Source: M3007 sp041160955
GTDB taxonomy: Bacteria; Bacteroidota; Bacteroidia; Chitinophagales; Saprospiraceae
Assembly (NCBI GenBank): GCA_041160955.1
Contig: JBEAVK010000075.1
Location: 1-16,351, forward strand
Direction: 5' to 3'
DNA: 16,351 nucleotides
The notes below the pieces were generated by a model. It did no database searches, was not told the origin of the DNA, and saw only the letters and a program-made list of their open reading frames with translations. Positions 14,928-16,351 of the stretch are shown piece after piece (within the stretch, counting starts at the first letter, position 1; the number at the start of each line of letters is the position of its first letter). Both the position numbers and the translations under genes were made by a program.

Positions 14928-15211
14928 CTTTACAAGTAGCATCCATCAAAAACAGTAGTGATATTCCGAATTACAAGGAATATCTTTGGTACAAAGCCAA
15001 TGAAGCCGAATTGCTGCTTCAATATTACGGGCGTTATTTAGTCATCAAGGACGAGACTGTAATTGCGGATTATCCATTAAAAGCAACCGCTTGGCGGGCA
15101 ACGATCCAAACGCATGCTCCAGGTACCTTTATTATCCATCATTGCTTCCCAGAGTCCGAAAAAGGCATGCGGCGCTTGACTAATCATCAATTGGTGGTTA
15201 TCAGTGAATAA
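14909..15211 (+). CDS. Small conserved-looking protein (DUF5678-like), start uncertain or frameshifted
   Basis: The frame is open from 14909 to the TAA at 15209-15211 (up to 100 residues) but has no ATG at its front; the first acceptable start is TTG at 15011, which would leave 66 aa. Residues just before that TTG (DIPNYKEYLWYKANEAE) look protein-like and continuous with ELLLQYYGRYLVIKDETVIADY. The pattern Y-x-G-R-Y-L-V-I-K-D-x-x-V-I-A-D-Y ... A-W ... PGTFIIHHC recalls small Bacteroidota/cyanobacterial proteins of the DUF5678 type, an identification from memory. A -1 shift near TCAAAAG (14919-14925) would join it to the preceding 53-aa frame. It could be a pseudogene, a non-ATG start or a real frameshift. 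Confidence 0.5.
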   Translation, partial: LCTSKVTLQVASIKNSSDIPNYKEYLWYKANEAELLLQYYGRYLVIKDETVIADYPLKATAWRATIQTHAPGTFIIHHCFPESEKGMRRLTNHQLVVISE

Positions 15212-15283
15212 GCAGACCAAAATATTTAGCCCTGAGTGTGAAATTAAAAATATACAACATGTGACAGTAATGAAAAAGCAAGA

Positions 15284-15579
15284 GTCAGCGTGATTCCAAC
15301 TCTAATATCATCAACTTAGCAATAACCCAACCACGGAGTGGTTGAACATGAATAGCCCCGAATGCAATTCGGGTTTAGGAGTGCGGTAATATTTTAACAA
15401 CCACGAAGTGGTTGAACATCAACGTATTATGAGCGTAGCATTAAGTTCAACCCTTCCAGGGTTATTAAACATACACTTACACTTTAAACCCGAATTGTAT
15501 TCGGGGCTATTCATGTTCGACCCCTATCAGGGTCAGGATCTGCCCAAGTTGACGACATTAGAGTGGGAGTCACGCCGAC
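15284..15579. repeat. 296-bp nested palindrome with internal hairpins
   Basis: The left arm (15284-15383) and right arm (15480-15579) are each 100 nt and reverse-complementary over their whole length. The outer 34 positions agree at 29, and a second 34-position block (GAACATGAATAGCCCCGAAT onward) at 33. Each arm also folds by itself: CAACCAC-GGA-GTGGTTG (15328-15344) and CCCGAAT-GCA-ATTCGGG (15357-15373) on the left; CCCGAAT-TGT-ATTCGGG (15489-15505) and GACCC...GGGTC (15519-15534) on the right. The 96-nt centre holds two more hairpins, CAACCAC-GAA-GTGGTTG (15398-15414) and AACCCT-TCC-AGGGTT (15449-15463). No reading frame is present. It resembles a cluster of inverted REP units. Confidence 0.8.
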
Positions 15580-15726
15580 ACTAGTCCCTGAATGTAGCCG
15601 AAAACATACCCTAAGCAGAATCCCTAATAAATAAAAAAGTAAATATTCAAACAACGCAGGATCCAATTTCCAAAAGCGAAGTCATTCCGTGTATTAAAGC
15701 AAAAGGGCAATCTTCATCATACTTGG

Positions 15727-16001
15727 GATTGGTGACATTCCGTTATTTCAAGTGTTTCTGTAACAGAATTGGGCTATTGTCGGGGCGATACCCCCAGCCC
15801 CGACAATTTAGTTGAAATTGATGGTTTGCCTATGTCCAATATCTCATTTTTCCAAAGATATCTACTCTGCTAACCAACGAAATTTCAAAGTTGGCTCAAA
15901 GGGGGTTAGTGCTAAATTGTCGGGGTGACAGAAAAAGTCGCCCCGACAATAGACCAATTCCGTTTATAGCAAACTTTAGGATAACGGAAGGGTTACCAAA
16001 T
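15727..16001. repeat. 275-bp nested palindrome with two GC-rich hairpins
   Basis: The left arm (15727-15811) and right arm (15912-16001) are diverged reverse complements sharing, in order, TTCCGTTAT, a GAATTGG block and the CTATTGTCGGGGCGA core, and ending in ACAATTTAG. Each arm has its own hairpin: ATTGTCGGGGC with GCCCCGACAAT (15776-15807, 11 bp, 10-nt loop), and a 14-bp stem with one G-T pair around AGAAAAA (15916-15950). The 100-nt centre has no reading frame. Confidence 0.78.
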
Positions 16002-16018
16002 AGATATTTTGCTTAAAA

Positions 16019-16154
16019 ACTAATCTGTATGCGAGTGGTAAATTGAGATTGCGCCCTGAGCGAAGCCGCCCTTCGGCTTCGCTCAGGGCGCGTCGTGAAC
16101 CTTCCTTACACTTGGGATTTGTGCTGCGTAAAACATTACAATTAAAATACACAC
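16019..16154. repeat. Long direct repeat, copy 1, with 18-bp perfect hairpin
   Basis: This 136-bp stretch recurs 197 bp downstream. It contains GCGCCCTGAGCGAAGCCG (16051-16068), which pairs perfectly with 16074-16091 around the 5-nt loop CCCTT, then a conserved tail ending in AAAATACACAC. No reading frame is present. Confidence 0.85.
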
Positions 16155-16215
16155 TTTAGTCGTTTGCTTTGCTGGCACATAACACATGAATACTAAGCAG
16201 GTATGTTACTTATAC

Positions 16216-16351
16216 ACTAATCTATATCTAGGTAAAAAATTGAGATTGAGCCCTGAGCGAAGCCGCCCTTCGGCTTCGCTCAGGGCGCGTCGTGAACCTT
16301 CCTTACACTTGGGATTTGTGCTGCGTAAAACATTACAATTAAAATACACAC
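16216..16351. repeat. Long direct repeat, copy 2, reaching the window edge
   Basis: Second copy of the element at 16019-16154 with the same spacing throughout. It differs mainly in the first 30 bases. GCGCCC is replaced by GAGCCC at the base of the stem, so only the inner 16 pairs remain. It reaches the last base of the window, so its true right end is unknown. Confidence 0.85.

Noticed and set aside
15212..15283. Short frame after ATG near 15270
   Set aside because: It ends after seven codons.
15284..16351. CRISPR array
   Set aside because: Repeats are long, imperfect and of different kinds, with no regular short spacers and no cas genes nearby.

Overview
The window looks like chromosomal DNA of a Bacteroidota bacterium, probably of the Saprospiria type. 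Two secreted proteins carry type IX secretion (T9SS) C-terminal sorting domains. Several gene starts are preceded by the Bacteroidota -7 element TAnnTTTG rather than a sigma70 box, the UbiD, KdsA and PEP carboxylase proteins have the look of that phylum, and the intergenic DNA is AT-rich and full of small palindromic repeats. The assignment to phylum is firm; the class is an inference.

Left part (1-6056): the 3' end of an unidentified gene runs rightward off the left edge and overlaps, tail to tail, a leftward UbiD-family decarboxylase gene. A divergent promoter and a 129-bp MITE-like inverted-repeat element lie upstream of a very large rightward SWIM/SNF2 ATPase gene.

Middle part (6057-10344): a compact leftward gene set with gaps of 3, 13 and 6 nt. 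In transcription order it holds two T9SS cargo proteins that share an N-terminal He_PIG-like domain, then kdsA (metal-dependent KDO-8-phosphate synthase), then rfbA (dTDP-glucose synthesis). kdsA and rfbA supply sugar precursors for the outer-membrane lipopolysaccharide or other surface glycan. The rfbA stop codon abuts the SNF2 stop codon with no base between.

Right-middle (10509-13769): three REP-like short repeats, then leftward ppc (PEP carboxylase, anaplerotic oxaloacetate supply) preceded by a gene for a small membrane-anchored coiled-coil protein whose stop is 1 nt from the ppc start, and a strong hairpin upstream of both.

Right part (13770-16351): almost free of ordinary genes but highly structured. 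It contains a tandem duplication (about 275 bp per unit) of a 152-nt tRNA-like element on the minus strand, each copy next to an AT-rich block with repeated TTTTAAATGTTA motifs. It then has two small overlapping reading frames (53 aa, and a frame of up to 101 codons without an ATG), and then three successive repeat structures: two roughly 280-300-bp nested palindromes whose arms each carry their own hairpins, and a 197-bp-period direct repeat with an 18-bp perfect stem that runs off the right edge. The tRNA-like pair and the nested palindromes are the features least explained by known gene types.
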